Positions 34,006 through 43,385 of a DNA stretch of 47,118 nt are shown here, piece after piece. Each line of letters begins with the position of its first letter. The first letter of the stretch is position 1. The position numbers and the translations under genes were made by a program. Origin of the DNA: an uncultured Burkholderiales bacterium (GTDB lineage: Bacteria; Pseudomonadota; Gammaproteobacteria; Burkholderiales; Burkholderiaceae_C). The stretch spans positions 1-47,118 of the forward strand of contig CAIPFK010000228.1 of NCBI GenBank assembly GCA_903864315.1. The letters are read 5' to 3'. Under the pieces are notes generated by a model. The model was not told the origin of the DNA, ran no database searches, and saw only the letters and a list, made by a program, of their open reading frames with translations.

Positions 34006-35070
34006 TCAACTCGCACCTGGATCCTCCAGCAAGGACAAGGTCAAACACAAGTCATGCCAAGATTTGGCTTTGTCTTGGCCGGTGCGCCACAAATACTCTG
34101 GGGCTTGGGTCACCACCATGGGGGTGCCTTCAAAGGAGAGCGTGCGACCACACAGTTTGCCGTGGGGAAGGCCTTGAAGTTCGGTATTGTGAACCAGGGC
34201 TTGTGCCGCCATGCGGCCCATGATCAACAAGACCTGGGGCTTGAGCAGTTTGATTTGTGCGCGCAAGTAGCCCAGACACGTGAGGTATTGGTGAGCTTCA
34301 ACATGGACAGCGGGGTTGGCGCATTTGACCATGTGGGTGATCATGATGTCTTGGGATGCTGTGGAGGCGGCGTTGGAAGCCCCCGTCGTGTTGGCAGTGT
34401 TGATCGCAACACTTGCACCGATTGGGGGTTTGGCATGCCAAGAGGCGGCACACAAGAATTGTTCAAACAAGGGGAGACTGAGTGCTGAAAACGCTCGGGC
34501 CTGGCCGTTGACGTCAAGTTGAGGCGAGTCGGCCACAATCAAAACGCGGCTTGCTTTGGGCTGAGCCGTCGACTCACCATGGGGACCCTCTTGTGGCTTT
34601 CGCGCATGTTGAGTGGCGCTCCACGCGCTCATCCCAAACAGTCGCGCTTTGGCGCTGGCGCCCAAAGAGCAAGCTTGGCAGCCAAGGCAAGTGTCCATCA
34701 ACTCGCTCCAGGCGAGACCCTCTAAATCAGGCAAGGGAATGATTGGTGAGGACGTGGGTCGTTTGGTTGGAGCGTGCTGACCAGAACCCGGATGGCTCGT
34801 GGGGCTTGCCGCGGTGGACATCTCGCCCAAAGAGCGTAGGGGGATGGGGGTTTGGGCTCGCGCGAGCGTGCTGGGCGCATGCTGCGCGCCATGTGTGCTA
34901 TGTGTGCCATGTGCGCCATCTGCGAAGTGAGCGGCGTGTGCACCGCTCGAAATCACGCTCTTGGCTGGGTGCTGCGCGAGTGCGGACGGGAGCCTTTTTT
35001 TCCGCTCGAACAGCGCAATGCCCATTTCTTGCAAAATGTCGTGCTGTCGATCGTCAAGGCGCAGTGTCAT
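34006..35070 (-). CDS. Uracil-DNA glycosylase-superfamily-like protein with degenerate catalytic motifs
   Basis: DTCLGCQACSLGASAKARLFG, MVKCANPAVHVEAHQYLTCLGYLRAQIKLLKPQVLLIMGRMAAQALV, MVVTQAPEYLWRTGQDKAKSWHDLCL. Confidence 0.75.
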   Translation of the reverse strand: MTLRLDDRQHDILQEMGIALFERKKRLPSALAQHPAKSVISSGAHAAHFADGAHGTHSTHGAQHAPSTLARAQTPIPLRSLGEMSTAASPTSHPGSGQHAPTKRPTSSPIIPLPDLEGLAWSELMDTCLGCQACSLGASAKARLFGMSAWSATQHARKPQEGPHGESTAQPKASRVLIVADSPQLDVNGQARAFSALSLPLFEQFLCAASWHAKPPIGASVAINTANTTGASNAASTASQDIMITHMVKCANPAVHVEAHQYLTCLGYLRAQIKLLKPQVLLIMGRMAAQALVHNTELQGLPHGKLCGRTLSFEGTPMVVTQAPEYLWRTGQDKAKSWHDLCLTLSLLEDPGAS

Positions 35071-35074
35071 GGTC

Positions 35075-35671
35075 TTATAGTCTCAAGCTCATGATCATAG
35101 CGTTCTCGCGCACCCCTGGGGCGAGGGGATAATAATTTTTTCGCTCCCCGACAGCCCTGAATCCAAAGCGCTCATACACAGCGATCGCGCGAACATTGCT
35201 CACCCGCACCTCTAGCCAAATCCACTGAGCTTTTTCTTGCAGTGATTTGCTCAGTAGGACGTTCAACAGCAGCAAACCCAAGCCCTGAGAGCGACAGTCT
35301 TTGTGCACCGTGAGGTTCAATAGATGCACCTCTTGGTGGCCTTTCATGGCAACAAAGTAACCGAGCAAGGTTTGGTCTTGCCAGAGCAAGTCGCACCAAT
35401 TGCCGTGTTTTAACGCATCGGTGAAGTTTCCCCGTGTCCAGGGGTTGGAATACGTGGTTTGCTCGATATCAAGCAAGGCGTCGAGTTCAGCTTCAAGAAG
35501 CGGCTTGATGGACAAGCCCTGGGGGATCAACTCGCCATTGACGGGTGGCAATGCCTGCGCGGGCGTGGCCACTTGTGTTTGCCATGTCCCGTGATCGTGC
35601 AAGGGCAAACGGCTCAATTGGACGGGGATCTTGATGGGTTGCTCGGGCATGGCGAGTGTAGCGTCAGACAC
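35075..35671 (-). CDS. rimI: Ribosomal protein S18-alanine N-acetyltransferase (GNAT)
   Basis: LDALLDIEQTTYSNPWTRGNFTDALKHGNWC; DCRSQGLGLLLLNVLL; VRVSNVRAIAVYERFGFRAVGERKNYY. Confidence 0.93.
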   Translation of the reverse strand: MSDATLAMPEQPIKIPVQLSRLPLHDHGTWQTQVATPAQALPPVNGELIPQGLSIKPLLEAELDALLDIEQTTYSNPWTRGNFTDALKHGNWCDLLWQDQTLLGYFVAMKGHQEVHLLNLTVHKDCRSQGLGLLLLNVLLSKSLQEKAQWIWLEVRVSNVRAIAVYERFGFRAVGERKNYYPLAPGVRENAMIMSLRL

Positions 35672-36497
35672 GTGGAGTTTGCGGGGGTTGGCCGCGTGTG
35701 ACCACGGCGGGCGTTGTTGGCATGGAAGTTGGGGCCTGGGTTTTCGCGGTTTCTCGGGCCAATGCCCTTTCCTTTGTCGTTTGAGCCACCTGGTCCCTCA
35801 AGTACCACGGTGAGGGCAGGCCTGTGCGGGTGGGGTCCAAGCGGTTTGCGCTGTGCGTTGTATCAAGATGGGCAAAGTGCTGTTGCGCCAAGGCCAACAA
35901 GGCCAAAGCATGCGGCTCACAAACGCACCATGTGAGTGGTGAGTGCGGCAAGAGGTGGGTGAGGGCCTGATGCTCTTTCACGGCAGTGCCGTTGCCCACC
36001 ACCAAAGTGGGCTCGCTTGAGGTGCAGTCCTCCCAAGGTCTGGGCCAATGAGAGGCCAACTCTGACTCGATGCTGGGGGCTTTGAGACAGGCCCAATGGT
36101 CTTGCTCCCAATGGTAGGTGCCCCAATAGACTTGCTGCATGCGCGCATCCAAGGCGCAGACCACGCGTTCTTGCAGGTGACCCATCGAACGTGCGTTTTG
36201 CGCCAAGGTGAGCAGGGTGCTAAACCCCAAGGTGGGGGTGGGCCGTGCCAGTGAAAAGCCCTGGGCCAGCGAGACGGCAGTTCTCAGACCGGTGAAGGCG
36301 CCCGGTCCTTTGGTGTAGACAATGGCGTTCAAGGACGCAAACGACAATGACAAGGCCTTGAGGCCTTGTAAACAAAGGGGCACGATGTTGGCCGAGGTTT
36401 TGGCGTTGTCCGGGAACACGCCAACCCATGTTTCTTCTCCCTTGGCCAAGGCAATGCTGGGGTGCTCGGTGCTGGTGTCTAAGGCCAAAAGGTTCAT
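35664..36497 (-). CDS. tsaB: tRNA threonylcarbamoyladenosine biosynthesis protein TsaB
   Basis: MNLLALDTSTEHPSIALAKG; YTKGPGAFTGLRTAVSLAQGFSLA. Confidence 0.94.
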   Translation of the reverse strand: MNLLALDTSTEHPSIALAKGEETWVGVFPDNAKTSANIVPLCLQGLKALSLSFASLNAIVYTKGPGAFTGLRTAVSLAQGFSLARPTPTLGFSTLLTLAQNARSMGHLQERVVCALDARMQQVYWGTYHWEQDHWACLKAPSIESELASHWPRPWEDCTSSEPTLVVGNGTAVKEHQALTHLLPHSPLTWCVCEPHALALLALAQQHFAHLDTTHSANRLDPTRTGLPSPWYLRDQVAQTTKERALARETAKTQAPTSMPTTPAVVTRGQPPQTPRV

Positions 36498-36673
36498 GCA
36501 GGAATTATCCCCGAATTGGGGCTTGCCTTGGTGCGGCCTCAAAGCCCGTGGTCTTGGGGCAAGAGGGAGAGTCGCACCGCGTTGTCAAGCGGCTGGGAGA
36601 GCGGTACAGTTCGTCATCTTCAACAGATAGGAAAAAGACAGGAAAAAATGTGCCCACCAACGAGCCTCAACGG

Positions 36674-38269
36674 ATGAATACCATCTTTCTCCCCCAAAGC
36701 CAGTGTTGGAGGCGCTTGAAATGGCAAGCGTTGGCCCGCTCCTGGTCAAGAGTCGCTTGGGTGTTGGGTGCGGTTTGGATCTCCACAGGTTTTTTGCAAG
36801 CCGCGGAGTCGGAGTCTGTCGCGCGTCAAGCGGATGCGGGACGGCAAAGTGCGCTCACGAACTCAGCCGCACCAGTCTCTCCCAGCAAGGCAGCCAACGC
36901 ACCGGCCCGAGGGGGTCCATCTTTGCTTGGCGCTGAGCACGACAGCGAGTTGCCCGCCCCGATTCTTCGTTTGATGCAGACACTGGACTTGCCAGCTCAA
37001 AGCCTGAGTGTGGTGCTGCGCGATGTGCAGTCGGGATTGGAGCCCATGCACTTTCATGCGCAAGAGGAGCGAAGCCCAGCGTCCTTGATCAAACTCGTCA
37101 CCACGCAAGCGGCATTGGACTTGTTGGGACCCGCTTTTGTTTGGCAAACCCCGGTGTATGTGACGGGACCCATCCAAGGCGGGGTGTTGCAAGGGAGTGT
37201 GTATGTGCGAGGCTCGGGCGACCCCAAATTCAATTTGGAAGCGGCCACCAAGATGCTCCAATCGCTCAAAGCCATGGGCGTGCAACGCATTGAGGGCGAC
37301 TGGGTGATTGACAAGTCGCTCTTTGATGCGCCTGCCAAAGACCCAGGCGCCTTTGATGGGGAGCCCTTCAAGCCTTACAACGTGGGGGCGGATGCGATGC
37401 TGGTGAATTTCAACGCCTTGCTCTTGACCTTCACACCCGATGCGGTTTTGCCAGTGGCCCACATGAGGGTGCAGCCACCGCTTTGGGGCTTGCGCTACCC
37501 ATTGACCGTGCCATTGTCGCCAGGGCCCTGCGCAGACTACCGGTCCATGCTGATGGCAGATTTTTCGCAAGCCATGGAGATTCGAATGGGCGGTACTTAT
37601 CCCAAGGCCTGTGGGCAACAAGTGTGGCCCATGGCGCCACCGAGGCCCCAGGAGTACAGCGTGCGGGCCTTGGCAGGTTTGTGGCGGGACTTGGGAGGAG
37701 AGATCAGCGGGGAATTCAAGCTCGGCTCTGTGCCCAAAGGATTGATGCCTCTTTGGAGCCAAGACTCGCCCACCTTGGCCGAAGTGATTCGGGACATGAA
37801 CAAATACAGCAACAATGTGATGGCCCACCAACTCTATTTGAGTTTGAGTGCATACGCTTTGCAAAAGGGCTCAGACGTGGCTTCGGCACACATCTTGCGC
37901 CAGTGGTGGAAGGCACGATTCACTGCGCCTGAGCCCCTCACGCAAGAGGGCTCGGGACTGAGCCGAGACGATCGAATGAGTGCGCGGGCTTTCACCCAGT
38001 TGTTGCAATACGCTTGGGAGTCGCCCTACAGCGCCGAGTTGATCGCGTCCTTGCCCATTGCCGGAATCGACGGGACATTGAAAAGGAGCCATGCCGCGGG
38101 CGGGGCCCATCTGAAGACGGGAAGTTTGAATGGCGTACTTGGTGTGGCCGGTTATGTGCAAGGCAAAAACCAACATCGCTACAGTTTGGTGGTCTTGATC
38201 AACCACCCCAATGCTGCCAAAGCGAGGCCTTTGATCGACGCTTGGATTGAGTGGGCTGCGAACCATTGA
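36674..38269 (+). CDS. dacB: D-alanyl-D-alanine carboxypeptidase/endopeptidase (PBP4)
   Basis: ASLIKLVTTQAALDLLG (SxxK), KYSNNVMAHQL (SxN), HLKTGSLNGVLG (KTG); signal-peptide-like N-terminus. Confidence 0.93.
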   Translation: MNTIFLPQSQCWRRLKWQALARSWSRVAWVLGAVWISTGFLQAAESESVARQADAGRQSALTNSAAPVSPSKAANAPARGGPSLLGAEHDSELPAPILRLMQTLDLPAQSLSVVLRDVQSGLEPMHFHAQEERSPASLIKLVTTQAALDLLGPAFVWQTPVYVTGPIQGGVLQGSVYVRGSGDPKFNLEAATKMLQSLKAMGVQRIEGDWVIDKSLFDAPAKDPGAFDGEPFKPYNVGADAMLVNFNALLLTFTPDAVLPVAHMRVQPPLWGLRYPLTVPLSPGPCADYRSMLMADFSQAMEIRMGGTYPKACGQQVWPMAPPRPQEYSVRALAGLWRDLGGEISGEFKLGSVPKGLMPLWSQDSPTLAEVIRDMNKYSNNVMAHQLYLSLSAYALQKGSDVASAHILRQWWKARFTAPEPLTQEGSGLSRDDRMSARAFTQLLQYAWESPYSAELIASLPIAGIDGTLKRSHAAGGAHLKTGSLNGVLGVAGYVQGKNQHRYSLVVLINHPNAAKARPLIDAWIEWAANH

Positions 38270-38325
38270 CCTGGGGTTGACTTGGGGGCCGCGTTTTGGC
38301 CGACTTGGCTCCAGCCCATTGGCCA

Positions 38326-39252
38326 TCACCAGCCCTTGGCGCTTCTCAAAAAGGTATAAGCAAAGTTGCCCACCATGCGCTGAGCCACAGGCGTCACGTT
38401 GATGTTGTCGGCGAACAAATAGGAGTTGTAGTTGGGGTCTGCCGTGGTGGCATTGCAGGTGATGCCTGCGGTGAAGCCAGGACAAGCCGCTGAGGTGAGC
38501 CCTGCGGTCGAGATGCCGTAGCCTTGCAAATCGGCGCTCAAATAAAGCACCTCCACATCAAAGAGCCTGACGCCTTGACCGGAGACATACATGCCCGCAT
38601 TGCTGATGATGGCGGTGTTGAAGGCCCGGGTCAAGTCTTGGATGAATTGAGGCAAACCGCCCGCGTAACTGGGATAGGCTTTGGCAAAGGCAGGCGTGTT
38701 GATTTGAGCAAAAGGACTGCCCTTCAAATCGTAGGCATTGAGGAGCAAAATATGGGAGAAATTGGCCAATTGACCACGAGCAAACTGTTGATAGCTTGTG
38801 CCCAAGGTGGTGAGTGTGCTCAAAGCGAGTGCAGGCGTTTCTTTGCCATTGAGTACCAACAAAGTATGGTTCAAGAGGTCATTCATGCCGGCACTGATCA
38901 CGAGCATGTCCCCCGTCTGAGGCTTGTAGCTTTTGAGCTGCGCGGGCAAGTCCGCCACTGTGGCACTCGGCGTGGCAAAGCCCGAGACGGCGGGATCAAA
39001 GCGAATGTTGTAGTCCAGCGCCAATTGGGGAATCCAATTGGTGATGGTGCCATCGTTCACCGTCAATTGATCCGCATAGGCATTGGCAAGCGTGCCTTGG
39101 TAGCTGAAAAAATCTCCCACCACCACGATGCGTGAGGGGAAAAATTCATCGATTTTGGTGCTCGCGCCGCACGATGCGATCAAAGCGCACAAGCCCAAAT
39201 AGGCCAGCAGTTGGCCCAGGCGCTTGGCGGTGGTGAGTAAGTTGATCTTCAT
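38326..39252 (-). CDS. SGNH/GDSL-fold-like lipoprotein, catalytic residues apparently lost
   Basis: Lipobox IASC; block I VVVGDFFSYQGT, block III ISAGMNDLL, block V YLFADNINVTPVAQRMVG. Confidence 0.75.
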   Translation of the reverse strand: MKINLLTTAKRLGQLLAYLGLCALIASCGASTKIDEFFPSRIVVVGDFFSYQGTLANAYADQLTVNDGTITNWIPQLALDYNIRFDPAVSGFATPSATVADLPAQLKSYKPQTGDMLVISAGMNDLLNHTLLVLNGKETPALALSTLTTLGTSYQQFARGQLANFSHILLLNAYDLKGSPFAQINTPAFAKAYPSYAGGLPQFIQDLTRAFNTAIISNAGMYVSGQGVRLFDVEVLYLSADLQGYGISTAGLTSAACPGFTAGITCNATTADPNYNSYLFADNINVTPVAQRMVGNFAYTFLRSAKGW

Positions 39253-39293
39253 CGATGAGCTCCGTTATTACCCGATAGTTTAACGGGTGTGCG

Positions 39294-40442
39294 TCAATTT
39301 TTTGTGTCCATGTGGCTCGCACGGCTCAAACGGTCCAAAACACCGGCCCAAGTTGGACCCTGCGGTGGCATTTCGATCCAAATTTCATCCACCCCTAGGG
39401 CATCAAAGTCACGCAAAGTGGCAAAAAGCGTGTGTGCACAGTCTCTTGGGTTGGTGGGCATGGGCCGAATCATCACACCACTGGGGCAAGGGGGGGTTCG
39501 AACGGCTGCGGCCCGAGCCCAGATGGCCATGGTGATGGGGGGTGTGTGGGGCTTGGTGAGCGCGCCCACCGCCCACCCCGGGGGTCGACGCTGCACGGTG
39601 ATGGCGTCGAGCTCCAAGGCGATTTGTGCGGCCGTCAAGAGTCTCACCCGGGCTGTCGGGGCGTAATGCGATGCCAGGGTTCCTGAGGCCTTGGGCGCGC
39701 TTTCATGCCGTGCGTTGGACCCGGGGTTGTCTGCCGCATCAAGAGCCGCATCAAGCGCTGCATCAAGGGCCGCATCGACGTTGAGCTCCTGATCAAGCTC
39801 GTCTTGCCGTAAAACACGCCCTTGGAGTATTTTTTCTAGGGCGCTTTGATCGATGAGTCCAGGGCGCAACAAAATCGGCACCCCACGCGTACAGTCAACG
39901 ATGGTCGACTCAATGCCGATGTCACAGTCTTGTGTGCCCAGCACCATCAAGTTGGGGCCAAACTCATCCCTCACGTGGGCCGCGCGGGTGGGGCTCACTC
40001 GGCCAAAGCGATTGGCACTGGGTGCGGCCACGCCTTGAACGCCCAACAAACGGGCTTCGTTCAAAAGTGCGAGGGCCACGGGGTGGGAGGGCCAGCGCAG
40101 GCCAATGCTCGCTTCTTGCGCCGTGGCGCCACGGGCCACACCGGGGCGTTTTTGGAGGATCAAGGTGAGCGCTCCGGGCCAAAACGCTTGCATGAGGGTC
40201 TTGGCAAAGGCGGGAATGTGTTGGGCATAGTGCTCGACGCAGTCCCAGTGGGCAATGTGCACGATCAAGGGGTGGTTGCTCGGGCGGCCTTTGAGTTTAA
40301 AAATCTGCGCCACCGCCTGGTCATTGTCCGCATCGGCCCCCAAGCCATAGACCGTCTCCGTGGCAAACGCCACAAGCTCTCCGCGATGAAGCGCTTGCGC
40401 TGCGGCTTGAACCTGCGTCTTGCTCGGGCCTGGGGGGGTCAT
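39294..40442 (-). CDS. tsaC: L-threonylcarbamoyladenylate synthase (YrdC/Sua5, long form)
   Basis: ELVAFATETVYGLGADADNDQAVAQIFKLKGRPSNHPLIVH; C-terminal Sua5 region after SGTLASHYAP. Confidence 0.94.
   Translation of the reverse strand: MTPPGPSKTQVQAAAQALHRGELVAFATETVYGLGADADNDQAVAQIFKLKGRPSNHPLIVHIAHWDCVEHYAQHIPAFAKTLMQAFWPGALTLILQKRPGVARGATAQEASIGLRWPSHPVALALLNEARLLGVQGVAAPSANRFGRVSPTRAAHVRDEFGPNLMVLGTQDCDIGIESTIVDCTRGVPILLRPGLIDQSALEKILQGRVLRQDELDQELNVDAALDAALDAALDAADNPGSNARHESAPKASGTLASHYAPTARVRLLTAAQIALELDAITVQRRPPGWAVGALTKPHTPPITMAIWARAAAVRTPPCPSGVMIRPMPTNPRDCAHTLFATLRDFDALGVDEIWIEMPPQGPTWAGVLDRLSRASHMDTKN
39732..39779. repeat. Four tandem 12-bp imperfect repeats in tsaC linker
   Basis: tgccgcatcaag|agccgcatcaag|cgctgcatcaag|ggccgcatcgac, encoding an AALD repeat on the minus strand. 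Confidence 0.9.
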
Positions 40443-41785
40443 GTGGGACTCAACGCATTGTCAAGGAGGGGCTTGCCCGCTTTCAACAAGGGGCCAGATA
40501 CCCCCAGGCCCAAGCCATCAAGGCCCAAGAGCGCAAGGCACAGGGTCACGGTGCTCTGCACGTCTTGGGGTGTGTGGCCCGTGATGTTCAAGTGGCCCAT
40601 TTTGCGCGCGCGACGCGCCTCGTGTTTGCCGTACAGGTGAAGATGAGTGCCTGGCAGGGCCAGCACACGCGACCAATCGGGCTCGATCGGCTCAGGGCTC
40701 TCTTGCCCACGAATGGGCGAGGGGTCCAGCCACAAATCCCCGAGCAAATTGAGCGAGACGCAGTGGCTGTGTTGAATGACCGGGGTCAAGGGCAGACCCA
40801 CCAAGACGCGCAGTTGCAACTCAAACTGCGACGTGGAGCACGAGTTCAGGCTGTGGTGACCACTGTTGTGAGGTCTGGGGGCCATTTCATTGACCACCCA
40901 GTGAAATGGCGAGTCCTGATGCCCAGAGGTGGCACTTGTCTTGGTGCCTTCAAGGACAAAGAACTCCACACAGAGCACACCGACATAATCGATCGATTGG
41001 GCCAAGGTTTGGGCCGCGTGCTGGAGCTCTTCTTCTAGAGAGGGCTCCACCCAGCCAGGAAACACCGTGCTGGAGAACAAGATGCCATGGTGGTGTTGGT
41101 TGATTTGAATGGGCAAGTGCACACAGTGGCCGGTTGGCGTGCGCGCCAAGATCACCGAACACTCGGCCCAAAGGGGAAGTTTCTTTTCAAGGACACACGT
41201 GAGGGCCGGCGTTCTTTGACTGGCTTGCAGCTGGGCGTAGGCGGCTGGCAAATCCTGGGCGGTGTTCACCACCACTTGGCCTTTGCCGTCGTAGCCCAAG
41301 CGGGCGGTTTTAAGAATCCCGGGAAAGAGCTCTTGGGGTGCGAGGGCCAAATCGTCTTGGGTTTCAATGACACAAAAAGGGGCCACGGGTAGACCTGAGC
41401 GTTGAATGCTGGTTTTCTCAAGCACTCGGTCTTGTGCCACGCGCACCGATGCGCCGCTTGGGCTCACGCCCAACCCATGCGCGAGGCGCTCAAGTGTTTG
41501 GGCGGGCACGTTTTCAAACTCCGTGGTCACCCGAGTGGCCAACAGGCTCAGCGCTTTCAAGCCGTCTTCTTGGGTGTAATCGCAGCACAAGAAATGCTCA
41601 GCCACGCCACTGGCAGGACAACTGGGGTCGGGGTCCAACACAGCGGTGTTGTAACCCATGGACTGGGCGGCTTGCACCAGCATGCGAGCGAGCTGCCCAC
41701 CCCCCAACACCCCAATGCAAGCAGGAGGCGCCAAATAGGTCAAAGCGCCCAGCGCTGGGCTGTTGGGGTTGGGGTCAAGGGTCAT
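40439..41785 (-). CDS. purK: 5-(carboxyamino)imidazole ribonucleotide synthase
   Basis: IGVLGGGQLARMLVQAAQSMGYNTAVLDPDPSCPA; VNEMAPRPHNSGHHSLNSC. Confidence 0.96.
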   Translation of the reverse strand: MTLDPNPNSPALGALTYLAPPACIGVLGGGQLARMLVQAAQSMGYNTAVLDPDPSCPASGVAEHFLCCDYTQEDGLKALSLLATRVTTEFENVPAQTLERLAHGLGVSPSGASVRVAQDRVLEKTSIQRSGLPVAPFCVIETQDDLALAPQELFPGILKTARLGYDGKGQVVVNTAQDLPAAYAQLQASQRTPALTCVLEKKLPLWAECSVILARTPTGHCVHLPIQINQHHHGILFSSTVFPGWVEPSLEEELQHAAQTLAQSIDYVGVLCVEFFVLEGTKTSATSGHQDSPFHWVVNEMAPRPHNSGHHSLNSCSTSQFELQLRVLVGLPLTPVIQHSHCVSLNLLGDLWLDPSPIRGQESPEPIEPDWSRVLALPGTHLHLYGKHEARRARKMGHLNITGHTPQDVQSTVTLCLALLGLDGLGLGVSGPLLKAGKPLLDNALSPT

Positions 41786-41803
41786 GGGGAGGTGCCGCTC
41801 TGT

Positions 41804-42307
41804 TCAGGGCAATGGCGGTGTGGCAATGAGCACACTTTGGCGAGCCGCTTGGGTTTGGGCCTCGCGGTAGGCTTGGAGTTTGACTTGCAAAGCTGGCTCA
41901 TGCAGTGCTAGCATGGCCACTGCAAAGAGTGCTGCATTGGCCGCCCCACTGTTGCCAATGGCAAAGGTGGCCACGGGGATGCCCTTGGGCATTTGAACGA
42001 TGCTGTGAAGGGAGTCGACCCCGTGCAAGTGCTGCGTGGCCACCGGAACACCCAAGACGGGAATGGTGGTTTTGCTCGCCAGCATGCCAGGCAAATGGGC
42101 CGCCCCCCCAGCACCCGCGATAATGGCATGCAAACCAGCCGCTTGGGCACCTTGGGCGTAGGCGAACAAATCGTCAGGCATGCGGTGAGCAGAAACAACC
42201 CGCGCTTGAAACGGGATGTCGAATTCTTGGAGAATGCGGGTGGCGTGTTGCATGGTGTCCCAATCCGATTGGGAGCCCATCACGACACCAATGAGTGCTT
42301 GAGTCAT
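41804..42307 (-). CDS. purE: 5-(carboxyamino)imidazole ribonucleotide mutase
   Basis: [47 protein letters not shown]. Confidence 0.97.
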   Translation of the reverse strand: MTQALIGVVMGSQSDWDTMQHATRILQEFDIPFQARVVSAHRMPDDLFAYAQGAQAAGLHAIIAGAGGAAHLPGMLASKTTIPVLGVPVATQHLHGVDSLHSIVQMPKGIPVATFAIGNSGAANAALFAVAMLALHEPALQVKLQAYREAQTQAARQSVLIATPPLP

Positions 42308-42377
42308 GGGGTGTTGCCTTGGAGGCAGAGGTGTGCAGGTGAAGTGATTTTAATGGTTAGATGAGGAGCATGAGTCA

Positions 42378-43334
42378 ATGATAGAAGTCAGCGTTGAAAA
42401 TTTTGAGTTGGAGGTGATGCAAGCTTCCATGGATACACCCGTGTTGGTGGACTTTTGGGCGCCGTGGTGCGGGCCGTGCAAAGTCATTGGCCCCTTGCTC
42501 GAGCAGCTTGAAGAGGATTATCATGGGCGCTTCAAGTTGGTCAAAATCAACTCCGATGATGAGCAACAAATCTCCCAGGCCTTTGGCATCAAGAGCTTGC
42601 CGACGTGTATTTTGCTCAAACAAGGGCGCCCTGTGGATGGGTTCATGGGGGCATTGCCCCAAGGGCAGATCAAGGCGTTTTTGGACAAACACCTCCCCTC
42701 CATTGAGGAGCTGACAGCATTGGAGGATGCCCAAGAGGCCCAGGCCCTGTTGGAAGAGGGCGATGCCCAGGCGGCCATGGTGAAGTTGCAAGAAGCCTTG
42801 GCGCTCAACCCTGCCAACGACGATGCCCGGTTTGACTATGCCAAACTGCTCATTTTGGAAGGTGATTTGGAGCTCGCTCAAGAGGTTTTGGCCCCGGCGT
42901 TGGCACAAATTCCAAGACCGTTGCGCTTTGAGGCCTTGAGCCACTGGCTCGCGTGCTTGCAGTTTGTTCAAACCGACCCCCATGGCCAATGGAGCCAAGC
43001 GCAGTTTGAGGCGCATTTGCAAAGCAATAAGCGCGACTTTGACGTTCGACTCGCGCGTGCACGTTGCTGGGTGGCCAGTGGTGAGATGCCTCAGGCGATG
43101 GATGAGCTGCTGGAGATCATCATGCGAGACAAAACCTGGTCAGAGGAAATTGCCAGAAAACTCTATGTGGCGATTTTGGAGCTCATGACGCCCCCCCCTG
43201 CCAAAGAAGCACAAACCAAGAGCGACACCAGCGAAGGCGGCATTGCCTTGACCACCCAGGTGACCCAGCACGATGACCCACGACTGGAGTTGATCTCCAA
43301 GTACCGTCGCCGCTTGAGCAGTGCGCTCAACTGA
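42378..43334 (+). CDS. Thioredoxin domain plus TPR-like C-terminus (CnoX/YbbN-like co-chaperone)
   Basis: PVLVDFWAPWCGPCKVIGPLLEQLEEDYHGRFKLVKINSD; alpha-helical repeat C-terminus. Confidence 0.9.
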   Translation: MIEVSVENFELEVMQASMDTPVLVDFWAPWCGPCKVIGPLLEQLEEDYHGRFKLVKINSDDEQQISQAFGIKSLPTCILLKQGRPVDGFMGALPQGQIKAFLDKHLPSIEELTALEDAQEAQALLEEGDAQAAMVKLQEALALNPANDDARFDYAKLLILEGDLELAQEVLAPALAQIPRPLRFEALSHWLACLQFVQTDPHGQWSQAQFEAHLQSNKRDFDVRLARARCWVASGEMPQAMDELLEIIMRDKTWSEEIARKLYVAILELMTPPPAKEAQTKSDTSEGGIALTTQVTQHDDPRLELISKYRRRLSSALN

Positions 43335-43385
43335 GTGTGATTTTTGGTTCGTTGATGGGCCAGATCGGGGTGTTGGGCCTTGGCG

